Source: Planctomycetota bacterium (GTDB taxonomy: Bacteria > Planctomycetota > Planctomycetia > Pirellulales > Thermoguttaceae). From it: a stretch of 64,000 nt of DNA. The stretch lies in NCBI GenBank assembly GCA_029550925.1, contig JAKPGL010000135.1:19962-83961 (forward strand), read 5' to 3'. Below the pieces are notes generated by a model. That model had not been told where the DNA came from, made no database searches, and saw nothing but the letters and a program-made list of their open reading frames with translations. How positions within the stretch are numbered: the stretch's first letter is position 1; each line of letters opens with the position of its first letter. This document shows, piece by piece, positions 27,138 through 36,881 of this stretch. Both the position numbers and the translations under genes were made by a program.

Positions 27138-27470
27138 ATGGCAGTTACGTTGACCGAAGCGGCCCGTACCGAGATCGCCCGGATCATCCAGGCTCAGGGA
27201 TTGGACGAGCAAACCGCCCTGCGGATTAGCATCGAAGGGGGCGGCTGTAGCGGCCTACAATATCGGCTTACCCTGGATGGCCAGTTCGACCCGGCCGTCG
27301 ATGTCCGCTACTCGGGGCCAGATGTCGCCGTGGTAACCAGAAAAAAGTTCGCCTTGCATCTGGACGGGACCACGATCGACTTCCAGGACGGCCCTTTAGG
27401 CCGGGGATTCGCCATTGAAAATCCCAATTACCCCCGGTGGGGTGGTTGTCCAGGCTGCGGCGGACACTAA
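27138..27470 (+). CDS. A-type Fe-S cluster carrier (IscA/ErpA-like)
   Basis: A 110-aa HesB/IscA family protein that accepts and delivers Fe-S clusters in the cytoplasm. It has the first cluster Cys in GGGCSGLQY (C37) and the C-terminal pair C104 and C107 in GGCPGCGGH. The usual C-terminal form is C-x-C; here it is C-x2-C, a small departure that might shift cluster type. No isc or suf genes are next to it, so it may serve as a stand-alone carrier. Length is normal. Confidence 0.9.
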   Translation: MAVTLTEAARTEIARIIQAQGLDEQTALRISIEGGGCSGLQYRLTLDGQFDPAVDVRYSGPDVAVVTRKKFALHLDGTTIDFQDGPLGRGFAIENPNYPRWGGCPGCGGH

Positions 27471-27653
27471 TCAGCCGACGGCCCCACCAACTTAAACTAA
27501 CCCCCATTTCTCTCCATCCTTTCTTGAGGCAAAGACTTTCTATTGGCCTGGGGTAACATGAGGGCCAGATCGGGTTCTGGTTCCCTTTTGGGAAGTACGT
27601 CCTTTCCTCTGAACTTTCGGTCCCAAACGGTGAGCCGGCGTCAGGGGGCGATC

Positions 27654-30254
27654 TCATTCCGGTTGTAGGTCCAGCAGGGCCACATCTTCTGGCCCCAAAC
27701 TGAGCGTGGTTTGGTCGTCCTTCCACACCACCTTGCCGCCGTGAACTAGTTCCGGCGTTTCCGGTCGGCTCGGCCGGAGCCCTTCCAGCCGGAGGGTTAC
27801 CGTCTGGGCATGGGAACTATCATTAAACAGGGTTAGATATCGCCCGCCGAAACGCTCCACATACACTCGGGGGTTATCCGAGCGGGCAAGGGTTATCGGT
27901 TCCCAGCCGGCCTCCGCCGCTCGTTTACACAACGGTGCATATTTCTTAAATAGCGCCCGGTCCCGGTTGTAAAGTTCCGGTCTGGTGAAATAATGTCCTC
28001 TGGACGCATCGGGGCTGAAAAATCCCGGAAACATCCCGTAGGCCAGAGAGCGTTTCATGTATTTTTCCACCAGTTCCGGGACGAACTGGTCGAAGTTGGT
28101 GTTCATCAGGAAACAGTAGGGCTTTCCTTTACATAAGGCCCGGCGGTACAGCAGTTCCGGATCGCTCATCGGGTGCCATCGGCCCTGCCTGTGCCAATCC
28201 GTCTCGGTACCCATCACCTCCAGCATGGGCGCCAGCCAACAGAGGCGACTCGGCGCCCCATTGGCCATCATGAATTTGCCCATGGCATGAACATCTTTTG
28301 CAATGGCCCGAACGTATTCAAACACAATCAGCCCTCGGAACATGGCGGGCCGGCGGGTATGGAAACAGAAACCGAGCGGCCGCTCGGCAAACCGGAAATG
28401 TTCCCGCCGAAAGTTCAGCTCATCGGTTACATAACCTTCGCTCGAATCGATGTATTCGCCGTCCAGATCGCCTTTTCGGTTCGGTCCGTAGAGAGAGTCT
28501 CGAATCTGGGTGTTCCATTTGACGTTGAAGTCGGTGTGTTGGCCTGGGATGCCGGGGATGGAGTTCATGCTCCAAACGGCCCCGTTGCACCAGGGGGTGT
28601 CCAGCAGCCGGGCCGGTAGTTGGCCGTCGGCGTTATGAAATCCGCTGGTAAAAAGGGCCTGGGCGTGTGGGTTTCCTTTGTCGGCCAGGCGTTTGGCCTC
28701 GGCCAAGGCGGCCTCCATGGTCCGCGGCATTTCGTTCGGCATGGGCATCCACCAGGTCATCGGCTCCGTATAGCGGAAGGTAATGATCCCGTGGGCATCA
28801 TCCCAGGCCGTCTCGTTATTGCCCTCTTTGAACTTAAAACCGAAATCCTCCCACCCTTGCACCTGGCTGATTTTAGCAAACGGCATCCATAGGCCCTGTT
28901 CGGGCGTTCGGCACTGGAAGGCTTCGGGGAAGATTTCATAATACTTGGCCAGGGCCGAGCGAAAGCCCCACCCTGCCGAGAAGGTAAACGTGCAGAAGCG
29001 GACCTGGGCCGATGGCTTCTCCGGCGTCAGGCCAATATCATACGCAAGATACAGTTCTTCAGTACTCCCATGATAGCCGATGCGGAAAAAGGCGGGCTGT
29101 TGCATGTCGATGCCGATGGCCCAGCCCTCCGTGCCCCGCCGAACCGCTCCAACCGGATACCGGGATAAATACCCAGTGGCCCCACAGTTAAAGCGGGTAG
29201 CGTTCAAGTATTCCCGGCCTGGCTGGATCGGTTCTTCCCGGCGTGGATCGATCAGCCAAAGAAGACCGCCCGGCTCGGCTTGGCCGCTCGCAGTCTCGGT
29301 AGGTTTCGGCCCAGGGGCCGCTGCGGACGCCCCGCCTTCGGAGCCTGCTTCCTGCCGGGGAATCCGAATCGCATAAATCAAACTGACGGCCCGGTCTTTG
29401 CCGGTGGTGTCTTCCAGATGAACGTCGAAAAACCGTACGCCCTGCGGACCAGGCGTCTGCTTGTATCGGAGCCGAAGTCCCAACGCCTCCTGCTCGATCC
29501 GCACAAAATCTCCCCCCGCCGCCACATCCCGCACCTGAAAGCCCTCGGTCGGCCTGGCCGCCAACCGCACCGGCGCCCCTTCAAATAAACAAACCTTCTC
29601 CTTGGCCGGGACCACAAAAAGCCGAGGTTCTTTGAAATACACCTTCCCCCGGCAATTCCGAAACAATAGATACATGCTGAGCGACTGCACTGGTTTTTCC
29701 GGAATGACAAGGACCCGGCGCTCTTGCCAATCGTGGCTGCCGGCGGCAAAGGCGGCCTGTTGGCCGTACAGCGGCGTGCCGTCCTGGTACCGAAGGTCCA
29801 AATACACGGCATAATTGCCTTCCATGTTGCCCCGGACGGCCTCGGCTTTGCTGGAGGCGATGGCGATGATCGGCGCCGGTTCTTTTTGATTGAGAACCAC
29901 CTGTTGGCTCAAGCCCCGGCGGGCCTTGGCGTCGTCCCCGTTGTCGCACACCCAAACCTCCCCCTCCTTCTGGAACCCCTGCTCATACGGTTGCCAGCCA
30001 TCCGGGCGAAGAAGATCTTCCCCGGAAAGCTGTTGCTCTAACACTGCTTTGACCACCTGGCCGTCCGCCAACCGCTCTGGTGGGGCCGGTTCCGTCGATG
30101 CGGTATCGGCCAGCGATAGCCTGCCTACCAAGATCGCCCCCACCAAGACGAAAAAAGTCCTCAGAAATCGCATCCTCTGCCAACGCCGATGACCAATTCC
30201 CACAACCCTGCCTGCCTCCCCCAAAACACCTCGCCCTGCGGGATTCCGCTTCAT
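27654..30254 (-). CDS. Large exported glycosidase-like protein
   Basis: An 866-aa protein with a long signal region: about 28 basic residues, then RFLRTFFVLVGAILVGRLSLADT. GGAGA precedes the first ATG by about five bases, while the inner ATG (residue 28) has its site too close. The middle looks like beta-sandwich modules, and from about 430 a TIM-barrel-like domain follows with WWMPMPNEMPRTMEAALAEAKRLADKG, DLDGEYIDSSEGYVTDE and HFTRPELYNRDRALFKKYAP; a final beta domain (about 800 on) resembles those capping glycoside hydrolases. I do not recognise the family; secretion plus the acidic barrel loops suggest a carbohydrate-active enzyme. Confidence 0.75.
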   Translation of the reverse strand: MKRNPAGRGVLGEAGRVVGIGHRRWQRMRFLRTFFVLVGAILVGRLSLADTASTEPAPPERLADGQVVKAVLEQQLSGEDLLRPDGWQPYEQGFQKEGEVWVCDNGDDAKARRGLSQQVVLNQKEPAPIIAIASSKAEAVRGNMEGNYAVYLDLRYQDGTPLYGQQAAFAAGSHDWQERRVLVIPEKPVQSLSMYLLFRNCRGKVYFKEPRLFVVPAKEKVCLFEGAPVRLAARPTEGFQVRDVAAGGDFVRIEQEALGLRLRYKQTPGPQGVRFFDVHLEDTTGKDRAVSLIYAIRIPRQEAGSEGGASAAAPGPKPTETASGQAEPGGLLWLIDPRREEPIQPGREYLNATRFNCGATGYLSRYPVGAVRRGTEGWAIGIDMQQPAFFRIGYHGSTEELYLAYDIGLTPEKPSAQVRFCTFTFSAGWGFRSALAKYYEIFPEAFQCRTPEQGLWMPFAKISQVQGWEDFGFKFKEGNNETAWDDAHGIITFRYTEPMTWWMPMPNEMPRTMEAALAEAKRLADKGNPHAQALFTSGFHNADGQLPARLLDTPWCNGAVWSMNSIPGIPGQHTDFNVKWNTQIRDSLYGPNRKGDLDGEYIDSSEGYVTDELNFRREHFRFAERPLGFCFHTRRPAMFRGLIVFEYVRAIAKDVHAMGKFMMANGAPSRLCWLAPMLEVMGTETDWHRQGRWHPMSDPELLYRRALCKGKPYCFLMNTNFDQFVPELVEKYMKRSLAYGMFPGFFSPDASRGHYFTRPELYNRDRALFKKYAPLCKRAAEAGWEPITLARSDNPRVYVERFGGRYLTLFNDSSHAQTVTLRLEGLRPSRPETPELVHGGKVVWKDDQTTLSLGPEDVALLDLQPE

Positions 30255-30725
30255 AGCCGTCTCCTTCGCAACACAAAGAGAATGGTAGCCGTTTAGCCGA
30301 GTGAAGTACCTTCTGGCTACTGCGTAAACAGCAGACTACATTTTCGAGAGTCTTTTCTTTCTGCACTGCGGCCAATACGAACGCTAAACACGTACTGGGC
30401 GGCAGTGAGAACCCAGGGCCAATTCCGCCCCAAATGGTTACTTCCTTTCTTTTTACAAGCCGGCGAGGTGGATGAACAGGCCGGTTCGGGCCGGAGTTCA
30501 GAAATCACTCTTTAGTGGGGGTTGAAAAGATTTCTGCTCACACTGTAAATGAAACCGGCTAACACCTGCAACGGGCAGAAAAACGACCGGCTCGACATCG
30601 TCGAAACCTAAAGAATTGGTCCGACGGCAAAACCCAACTAAGTCCTTAATTTGCAGGAGGTTATGGTAAAAGGCGGGCGATTCCATTTACCGTTTGAGAT
30701 TCTCAAGAATTTTCCGTCTGGCTTC

Positions 30726-30755
30726 TTGACAACGCCTCCTTGGGGAGACTATACT
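30726..30755 (+). promoter_or_regulatory. Sigma-70-type promoter
   Basis: TTGACA (30726-30731), 18 bases, TATACT (30750-30755): six of six and five of six consensus positions. It would start a transcript about 275 bases before the HzsA-like gene, reading through the PEP-CTERM relic. It may therefore have belonged to the lost gene and now drive the large one. Confidence 0.65.
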
Positions 30756-30785
30756 AACTTGAAGAAAGCTTTGCATTATGTATAA

Positions 30786-30938
30786 TATAGGTGCTTGGGT
30801 CCTGATCGCCCCCACCGTGTATATTCCTGTGCCGGCATTCCGGGAGCGACCACCGCAGTCTTGGCGGGGCTGAGCGCCGCCGGGCTTGCCCTGATAATCC
30901 TACGGCACAAACAAACTGGCCCGCCGCAAGCTGCCTGA
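30786..30938 (+). pseudogene. Possible PEP-CTERM tail fragment
   Basis: In this frame the sequence IPGATTAVLAGLSAAG then LALIILRHKQ precedes a stop. The layout resembles a PEP-CTERM signal (Pro motif, hydrophobic helix, basic end), but the Pro-Glu-Pro has become Pro-Gly-Ala and the frame is closed just upstream. It is likely a decayed 3' end; the alternative is chance. Confidence 0.35.
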
Positions 30939-31037
30939 GTTGGAACATTTTATCCGGGAGAAACGGATTGTCTTTCCATTCTCTCACGTTAGGGTAGATG
31001 CGTTTTTGGCATCCAACGAATTACGGAGATGAAGACC

Positions 31038-34000
31038 ATGACACAACCGAGGCAGGAAAAAAGGTCTCAGGCAGATTGGTCAAAGAGTGGGTGGCGGTGG
31101 GCTGCTAGGCTGATTGCCGTCCTATTAGGGATAGGTTTTTCGGCTGTGCCGACGTTGGCTTCCGAGCCAGAGGCTCCGCCAGCCGCCAGCTTTACTATTC
31201 GGGCCGACTGGTTCGACCGGGGTAATGTCCGGATCAGCCGAGCGGGCGAGATGTATGCCGACAAGTATCCCTGCATCTGGAACGCCGGGATAGTGCCTAA
31301 CCAAGCGGAGTACGACCTGGAATTTCCTGTTACTGCCCAGTATACAGTGGTTGCGTTGTACACGGCGGCCAGTTCGCGTCCGGTGGATATCTACTTGGAT
31401 GGGCGGAAGATTCATCAGGGCTTTGCCGGGGTAACCGGCAGTTGGCAGACCAAAGACGCCCGCTGGGAGGTGCAATGCCGAGTGGAAATCCCGGCGGGCA
31501 AACACACGATCAAGCTGCTTTGCCCCGGCCCTTGTATGCCGCACATCTGTGCATTGCGATTCGAGTCTTCCAAGCCGTTCCCCCCGGAATGGCGATTGCA
31601 ACGGATGGTTACGGTCCTGCGGCGGCGGAGTTTGCAGTCGCAGCAGGGCGACATTCCAGCGCCGCACATAGTGCCAGAGACGCCTCTGTTGCTTCAGGCT
31701 GGGGTGCAGGCCGAGGTGATCTCCGCAAGCCGTCTGATGGAAACAGAGCCAGGCAAAAACAACGAGTTGACTTTGGACGAACAAGCTCTGGGAGAGGTGA
31801 GTTCGCCGTGGGCGGCCCGGCTTTCGAGCGCCGATGGTCAAAAAGTCCTGGTCAACTTGGAGCCGTCCCAATTGCGCCGGATGCTAGAGCACACCATCCA
31901 ATGGATCGACGATTTCCGCACCATGCCGGGGGTCTCGCCGAGCCTATTGGAACCGGAGCGTGCGGAGCTCCTTCGGCTGACAGCCCGCTTGGACCGCCTC
32001 CTAGCGGAACCCGACAGCCAGGGCAAGTGGGAGGAGTTCCTTGCGATGATGCGGTCGGCGGCCCGCCTGGAACGCCAAGTGGCCCTCAGCAATCCTCTTC
32101 TGGATTTCGATCGGCTGTTGGTGGTCCGGCGAAGCCTGAAAAGCCCTCAACTGGGGCTCCCTTACAACTGGCAGGGTAATTGTGCGTTGCCCCGCAACGG
32201 TTTCGACGATGCGATTGCCGTCATTGAGCCGATCCGAGGCGAAAGCAACCGCTTGACGATTCTCTACAAACCCGAGCGGGACGTATTTGTGGGAGACATC
32301 GACCTGCATTTCGACGCAGATCGGATGCTCTTTTCTTCTCTGGATGCGCAGGGTCGGTGGCAGATATTCGAGATCCGGACCGACGGCACGGGGCTGCGTC
32401 AGGTAACGCCCGGCGGCCGGGAAGAGGTGGACAATTATGACGCCTGCTATCTGCCCGACGACCGGATTGTTTTCGGTTCAACGGCCCCGATCCAGGCGGT
32501 TCCTTGCGTCAACGGCTTCCACCGGGTGGCCAATCTGTACATCATGAATCCCGACGGCAGCGGCATCCGCCAACTCTGTTTCGATCAGGAGCACACTTGG
32601 TGTCCCACCGTGCTGCCGAACGGCCGGCTGCTCTATCTTCGGTGGGAATACACCGACACACCGCACGCCCATAGCCGACTGCTCTTTCATATGAATCCCG
32701 ATGGCACCGGCCAGATGGAATACTACGGCAGCAATTCCTATTGGCCAAACTCCTTGTTCTATGCCAGGCCGATCCCCGGCTCGTCCACAAAGTTTGTGGG
32801 CATTGTCGGCGGGCACCACGGTGTGCCGCGCATGGGCGAGCTGGTCCTCTTCGATGTGGCCCGAGGACGCCGGGAGGCCGACGGCGTGGTCCAACGTATC
32901 CCAGGCCGAGGCCGAAAAGTCGAACCCAAGATCGAAGACAATCTGGTCGATAACTCCTGGCCTAAATTTCTCCACCCATTTCCCCTGAACGAAAAATACT
33001 ACCTGGTGGCTGCCCAGCCCACGCCCAAGTCTCTCTGGGGCATTTACTTGGTGGATGTGTTCGATAACATGGTGCTGATCCGCGAGGAGCCCGGCTACGC
33101 CCTGCTGGAGCCGATCCCGCTGCGCAAGAGCCCTCGGCCTCCGGTGATCCCGGATCGGGTTCGGCTCGATCGAAAAGATGGCCTGGTCTATCTGGCCGAC
33201 ATCTACGCAGGCGGTGGTCTGAAGGGCATTCCACGAGGCACGGTGAAAAAGCTCCGGCTCTTTACCTACTATTATCTCTATCCGGACATGGGGGGACCGC
33301 AAGGTGTGGTCGGTATGGAAGGTCCCTGGGACATCAAGCGGATCCTTGGCACGGTGCCCGTGGAGGAGGATGGTTCGGCGCTGTTTCGCGTGCCCGCCAA
33401 TACGCCGATTGCCGTCCAACCGCTCGACGCCGAGGGAAAAGCCATCCAATTGATGCGGAGCTGGTTTACGGCAATGCCGGGCGAGGTGGTTTCCTGTGTC
33501 GGCTGCCATGAGAGCCAGAACACGACGCCGCTGGTAAAATCCACGCTGGCTGCCCGTCGGCCCCCTTCCGAAATTACGCCCTGGTATGGACCGGCCCGCG
33601 GCTTCAGCTTCCGACGTGAAGTCCAGCCGGTGCTTGACAAATATTGTGTGGGTTGCCATGACGGCCAAGAACACCATGGCGTCCGGGTGTCCGATCTGCG
33701 CGGACTAGAAATGATCACCGATTACAACAGCGCCTACCATCACGGAGGGCGAGATGCTGGACGTTTTTCTACCTCCTACGTGGAACTCCACCGCTTCGTC
33801 CGTCGACCCGGCCTGGAAAGCGACTACCACCTGCTTACCCCCATGGAATTCCACGCCGATACCACAGAGCTTGTCCAACTTCTCAGCAAAGGACACTACA
33901 ACGTCCGGCTGGACGCCGAAGCCTGGGATCGGCTGATCACCTGGATCGACTTGAACGCCCCGTTCCATGGTACCTGGACGGAGATCGCTGGCAAGGAAAG

Positions 34001-35054
34001 AGTCAGCCGGTTTGCCCAACTCCGTCGGGAATACCGCAAACGATACGCCAACATGGACGAGGATCCGGAAGCGATTCCGGACGGGCCGACGTCGGCGGTT
34101 CAGCCCATCGTGCCCCCGCCGGAACCTCCGCCTTTTGCCGAACCAGTGGAATGCCCAGGCTGGCCTTTTAACGCCGAAGAGGCCAAACGCCGTCAGGAAG
34201 CCGCCGGCCCCATCCATCTGACAGTCGATCTAGGGGAGGGTGTTACCCTGGAATTGGTGCGCATCCCGGCTGGGGAGTTTATCATGGGCGACCCGAACGG
34301 CGGCAACGACGAGCAACCCGCATGCCGAGTCCGCATCGAGCGGCCCTTCTGGATGGGACGCACCGAGGTGACAAACCGGCAGTTCGCCCTGTTCGATCCC
34401 TCGCACGACAGCAAGGTGGAATCGCGATTTGGGATGCAGTTTGGGGTGCGCGGCTTTTACGTGAACGGCCCAGACCAACCGGTGGTACGGGTTTCCTGGT
34501 TCCAGGCCAAGGCGTTTTGCGATTGGCTGAGCCGGAAGACCGGACGCAAGTTCGACCTGCCCACCGAAGCGCAGTGGGAATACGCCTGTCGGGCTGGCAC
34601 GGCCACGCCCTTCTTTTTCGGCGGCCGGGATGCCGATTTCAGCCGATTCGCCAATCTGGCCGACGCCACCCTCTCGGAGTTCGTCTGCCATCCTTACCTC
34701 AAGGAGCGTGTGCCCCTGGCCAATGCCAGCAAGTACGACGACTGGATCCCCAAGGACTCTCGGTTCCGGGACGGCGGCTTCCTTTCCGACGGGGTAGCTC
34801 ACTACCAGCCTAACCCCTGGGGACTGTACGATATGCATGGCAATGTCTGGGAATGGACCCGTTCGGACTGGCGCCCCTATCCTTACCGGGACGACGACGG
34901 ACGTAACGCAGGATCGCCCAACGAAAAAAAGGTGGTGCGCGGCGGGTCCTGGCACGACCGACCTCACCGGGCACGTTCCTCCTTCCGATTGGCCTACCGG
35001 CCTTATCAGCCCGTCTTCGACGTGGGATTTCGCGTCATCTGCGAAGACCCATGA
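31038..35054 (+). CDS. HzsA-like diheme protein fused to a SUMF1 domain
   Basis: A 1,338-aa exported protein. After a signal (about 18-42) comes a carbohydrate-binding-like beta domain (about 50-180), then a TolB-like propeller resembling the middle of hydrazine synthase alpha (EIRTDGTGLRQVT, MNPDGSGIRQLCFDQEHTWCPTVLPNGRLLYLRWEY). Two heme motifs follow, CVGCH at about 820 and 870. From about 1065 there is a SUMF1/formylglycine-generating-type domain (LVRIPAGEFIMGD, MHGNVWEWTR, VVRGGSW, DVGFRV), lacking the catalytic Cys of true FGE at SSFRLAYRP. The ATG at 31038 has GGAG nine bases upstream; one at 31029 abuts it. Electron transfer coupled to polymer oxidation is a guess; hydrazine synthesis is not implied. 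Confidence 0.88.
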   Translation: MTQPRQEKRSQADWSKSGWRWAARLIAVLLGIGFSAVPTLASEPEAPPAASFTIRADWFDRGNVRISRAGEMYADKYPCIWNAGIVPNQAEYDLEFPVTAQYTVVALYTAASSRPVDIYLDGRKIHQGFAGVTGSWQTKDARWEVQCRVEIPAGKHTIKLLCPGPCMPHICALRFESSKPFPPEWRLQRMVTVLRRRSLQSQQGDIPAPHIVPETPLLLQAGVQAEVISASRLMETEPGKNNELTLDEQALGEVSSPWAARLSSADGQKVLVNLEPSQLRRMLEHTIQWIDDFRTMPGVSPSLLEPERAELLRLTARLDRLLAEPDSQGKWEEFLAMMRSAARLERQVALSNPLLDFDRLLVVRRSLKSPQLGLPYNWQGNCALPRNGFDDAIAVIEPIRGESNRLTILYKPERDVFVGDIDLHFDADRMLFSSLDAQGRWQIFEIRTDGTGLRQVTPGGREEVDNYDACYLPDDRIVFGSTAPIQAVPCVNGFHRVANLYIMNPDGSGIRQLCFDQEHTWCPTVLPNGRLLYLRWEYTDTPHAHSRLLFHMNPDGTGQMEYYGSNSYWPNSLFYARPIPGSSTKFVGIVGGHHGVPRMGELVLFDVARGRREADGVVQRIPGRGRKVEPKIEDNLVDNSWPKFLHPFPLNEKYYLVAAQPTPKSLWGIYLVDVFDNMVLIREEPGYALLEPIPLRKSPRPPVIPDRVRLDRKDGLVYLADIYAGGGLKGIPRGTVKKLRLFTYYYLYPDMGGPQGVVGMEGPWDIKRILGTVPVEEDGSALFRVPANTPIAVQPLDAEGKAIQLMRSWFTAMPGEVVSCVGCHESQNTTPLVKSTLAARRPPSEITPWYGPARGFSFRREVQPVLDKYCVGCHDGQEHHGVRVSDLRGLEMITDYNSAYHHGGRDAGRFSTSYVELHRFVRRPGLESDYHLLTPMEFHADTTELVQLLSKGHYNVRLDAEAWDRLITWIDLNAPFHGTWTEIAGKERVSRFAQLRREYRKRYANMDEDPEAIPDGPTSAVQPIVPPPEPPPFAEPVECPGWPFNAEEAKRRQEAAGPIHLTVDLGEGVTLELVRIPAGEFIMGDPNGGNDEQPACRVRIERPFWMGRTEVTNRQFALFDPSHDSKVESRFGMQFGVRGFYVNGPDQPVVRVSWFQAKAFCDWLSRKTGRKFDLPTEAQWEYACRAGTATPFFFGGRDADFSRFANLADATLSEFVCHPYLKERVPLANASKYDDWIPKDSRFRDGGFLSDGVAHYQPNPWGLYDMHGNVWEWTRSDWRPYPYRDDDGRNAGSPNEKKVVRGGSWHDRPHRARSSFRLAYRPYQPVFDVGFRVICEDP

Positions 35055-35190
35055 CCGCCCTCTCTAGGCATCGCAGGGCCAGGACAAAGGCCGGTCTTTT
35101 GTGCCCCCTGCCGCCGAAGGAGAAGGCCCGACGCTTCTCGCCGCCGATGCAGAATTTTCTCCGGCCACTCCAGAACTCTCTCCGGCAGGG

Positions 35191-36030
35191 TTATCCCAAC
35201 GGGCGTTTGCCGATGCGGCAGAAGCGTTCGGTTTGCTCCCGGATGGCCCGTTCGGTAGGTAGGCGTTCCATGGAACTGGCCCCGTAGAATCCATCCACCA
35301 CGGGGCAATGTTGCAAGACATATTCGGCGTCTTCCGGTTCGGCAATGGGTCCGCCGTGGCACAAAAGCAGGACATCCTCCCGGACTGCCTTGGCAGCCGC
35401 AGCAATCTGGTCGATTAAGAATATACATTCGTCCAGTGTCTTGGCCGTCTTGGCCCCGATCGACCCGGAGGTCGTTAGCCCCATGTGGGCCACCAGGATG
35501 TCGGCCCCCGCCTCGGCCATCGCCTTGGCGTCTTCCGGACTAAATACATACGGCGTGGTCAAAAGGTCCAGCTCATGGGCCAGCCGAATCATCTCCACCT
35601 CCCGGTAATACCCGAAATTGGTCTCCTCCAGATTGATCCGAAACAGGCCGTCGATAAGCCCAACCGTTGGAAAATTTTGCACTCCGGCAAAGCCGATTGT
35701 CTTAATCTCCTGCAGGAAGTGCTCCATCTGGCGGAACGGATCGGTGCCGCACACACCGGCCAAAACCGGCGTATGTTTTACCACCGGCAACACCTCCCGG
35801 GCCATTTCCATGACAATGGCATTGGCGTCGCCGAACGGTAGCAGCCCGGCCAGCGAACCGTGACCTGCCATCCGAAACCGACCGGAATTATAGATCACAA
35901 TCAGGTCAATGCCGCCGGCCTCTTCAAACTTGGCCGAAATACCGGTCCCTGCCCCGCCGCCGATAATCGGTTTTCCCTCGGCGATCTTCTGCCGAAACCG
36001 GGCCAGAATTTCCGCTCGCTTCTGCGCCAT
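35191..36030 (-). CDS. PEP-hydrolase-like TIM-barrel protein
   Basis: A 279-aa cytoplasmic protein of the phosphoenolpyruvate hydrolase-like TIM-barrel family (PF09370 type): [76 protein letters not shown] and [16 protein letters not shown]. The family is related to PEP mutase-type barrels and often lies beside Tm-1-like (UPF0261) genes; none is here. The ATG at 36030 has GGAG eight bases upstream. Reaction unproven. Confidence 0.87.
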   Translation of the reverse strand: MAQKRAEILARFRQKIAEGKPIIGGGAGTGISAKFEEAGGIDLIVIYNSGRFRMAGHGSLAGLLPFGDANAIVMEMAREVLPVVKHTPVLAGVCGTDPFRQMEHFLQEIKTIGFAGVQNFPTVGLIDGLFRINLEETNFGYYREVEMIRLAHELDLLTTPYVFSPEDAKAMAEAGADILVAHMGLTTSGSIGAKTAKTLDECIFLIDQIAAAAKAVREDVLLLCHGGPIAEPEDAEYVLQHCPVVDGFYGASSMERLPTERAIREQTERFCRIGKRPLG

Positions 36031-36086
36031 CGTAAAAACTCCTTCCAAAACAGGCCCCTACTGGCGGGGGCTAATCGGGGAAAATC

Positions 36087-36881
36087 TTACGGTTTTTCTT
36101 TCGGGCCGGGGATCTCTTGGCCCAGGTGGCGAAGAGCCTGCACCGCTGCGGTGCGGACCTCTTCATCCGGATCATGTAAAAATTTCTGGAATGCGGGGAT
36201 AGATTGTCGATCTCCCAGGATAGCCAGCACCCGGATACTCATGGCCCGCACCTGGCTATCTTTATCCCGCAAGAGGTTTCGCACAAGGGAAATAGACTTT
36301 TGATCATGTAATCGTCCTAAAGCCTGCAAAGCGGCAAACCGCACCGCCGAGTCTTCATCGCTCAGCGACTTCCGAATCGCGGGAATCGACTCTTGATCCC
36401 GAAGCCTCGATAAACTTTCCACGGCGGCAGCCCGCACATCCGCGTCCGGGTCTTGAAGAAGACGCCGAACCTGGGGGATCGAATCCCGGTCCTGCCATTC
36501 CCCTACCACCCGGACGGCCAGCGCCCGGGTTTCCGGTTCTGCCGCCTTCAGGGCCTCTCGAAAGGCGGTAAGCGACTCCCGATCCTCCAACTCATACAAG
36601 GCGTTCAAAGCAACTGCTCGAACCCGCTTGTCCGGGTCCTGGAGAAACTTCCGAATGGCCGGGATCGACTCCCGATCCCCTCGGCGCCCCAGGCCGACGA
36701 TCGCCTGGATGCGTATCTGCACATTCGGACTATTTAAGTTGGCCCGCATGGCTTGGATAGCCGGGCTTGGTTTGGCCGGCCCCTCAGCCAGAGAAACCTG
36801 CCCCCCTCCAGCAACCCCTAACCCCCATCCCATCATCCACCCGAATACCCCCAGCTTGAGTAATCCAAGGATTTTTTCCAT
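36087..36881 (-). CDS. Exported HEAT-repeat protein
   Basis: A 264-aa protein with a signal peptide (EKILGLLKLGVFGWMMGWGLGVAGG) and then about six near-identical HEAT/PBS-lyase-type repeats of 31 residues, each with the core RESIPAIRKFLQDPDxxVRAxAVxAL. I chose the ATG at 36881 because the signal starts there; upstream codons are AT-rich and unlike protein. HEAT arrays bind proteins; no partner is evident. It follows the TIM-barrel gene's strand but is 56 bases upstream of it, so the two are probably one transcript. Confidence 0.85.
   Translation of the reverse strand: MEKILGLLKLGVFGWMMGWGLGVAGGGQVSLAEGPAKPSPAIQAMRANLNSPNVQIRIQAIVGLGRRGDRESIPAIRKFLQDPDKRVRAVALNALYELEDRESLTAFREALKAAEPETRALAVRVVGEWQDRDSIPQVRRLLQDPDADVRAAAVESLSRLRDQESIPAIRKSLSDEDSAVRFAALQALGRLHDQKSISLVRNLLRDKDSQVRAMSIRVLAILGDRQSIPAFQKFLHDPDEEVRTAAVQALRHLGQEIPGPKEKP

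Larger units (their letters stand above)
30255..31037. other. Long intergenic region with promoter and gene relic
   Basis: A 783-base divergent gap. It holds a near-consensus sigma-70 promoter (30726-30755) and a PEP-CTERM-like tail fragment (30786-30938). A 40-codon open frame at 30663-30785 follows GGAGG very closely but has no recognisable product. The first 400 bases show nothing clear. Confidence 0.6.

Noticed and set aside
30663..30785. A 40-codon gene after GGAGG
   Set aside because: The ribosome site is only two bases from the ATG, the product resembles nothing, and the consensus promoter lies inside the frame.
31038..35054. Reading the HzsA-like protein as evidence for anammox
   Set aside because: HzsA-like propeller-heme proteins occur widely in planctomycetes without hydrazine metabolism; no HzsB/C or hydrazine dehydrogenase genes are present.
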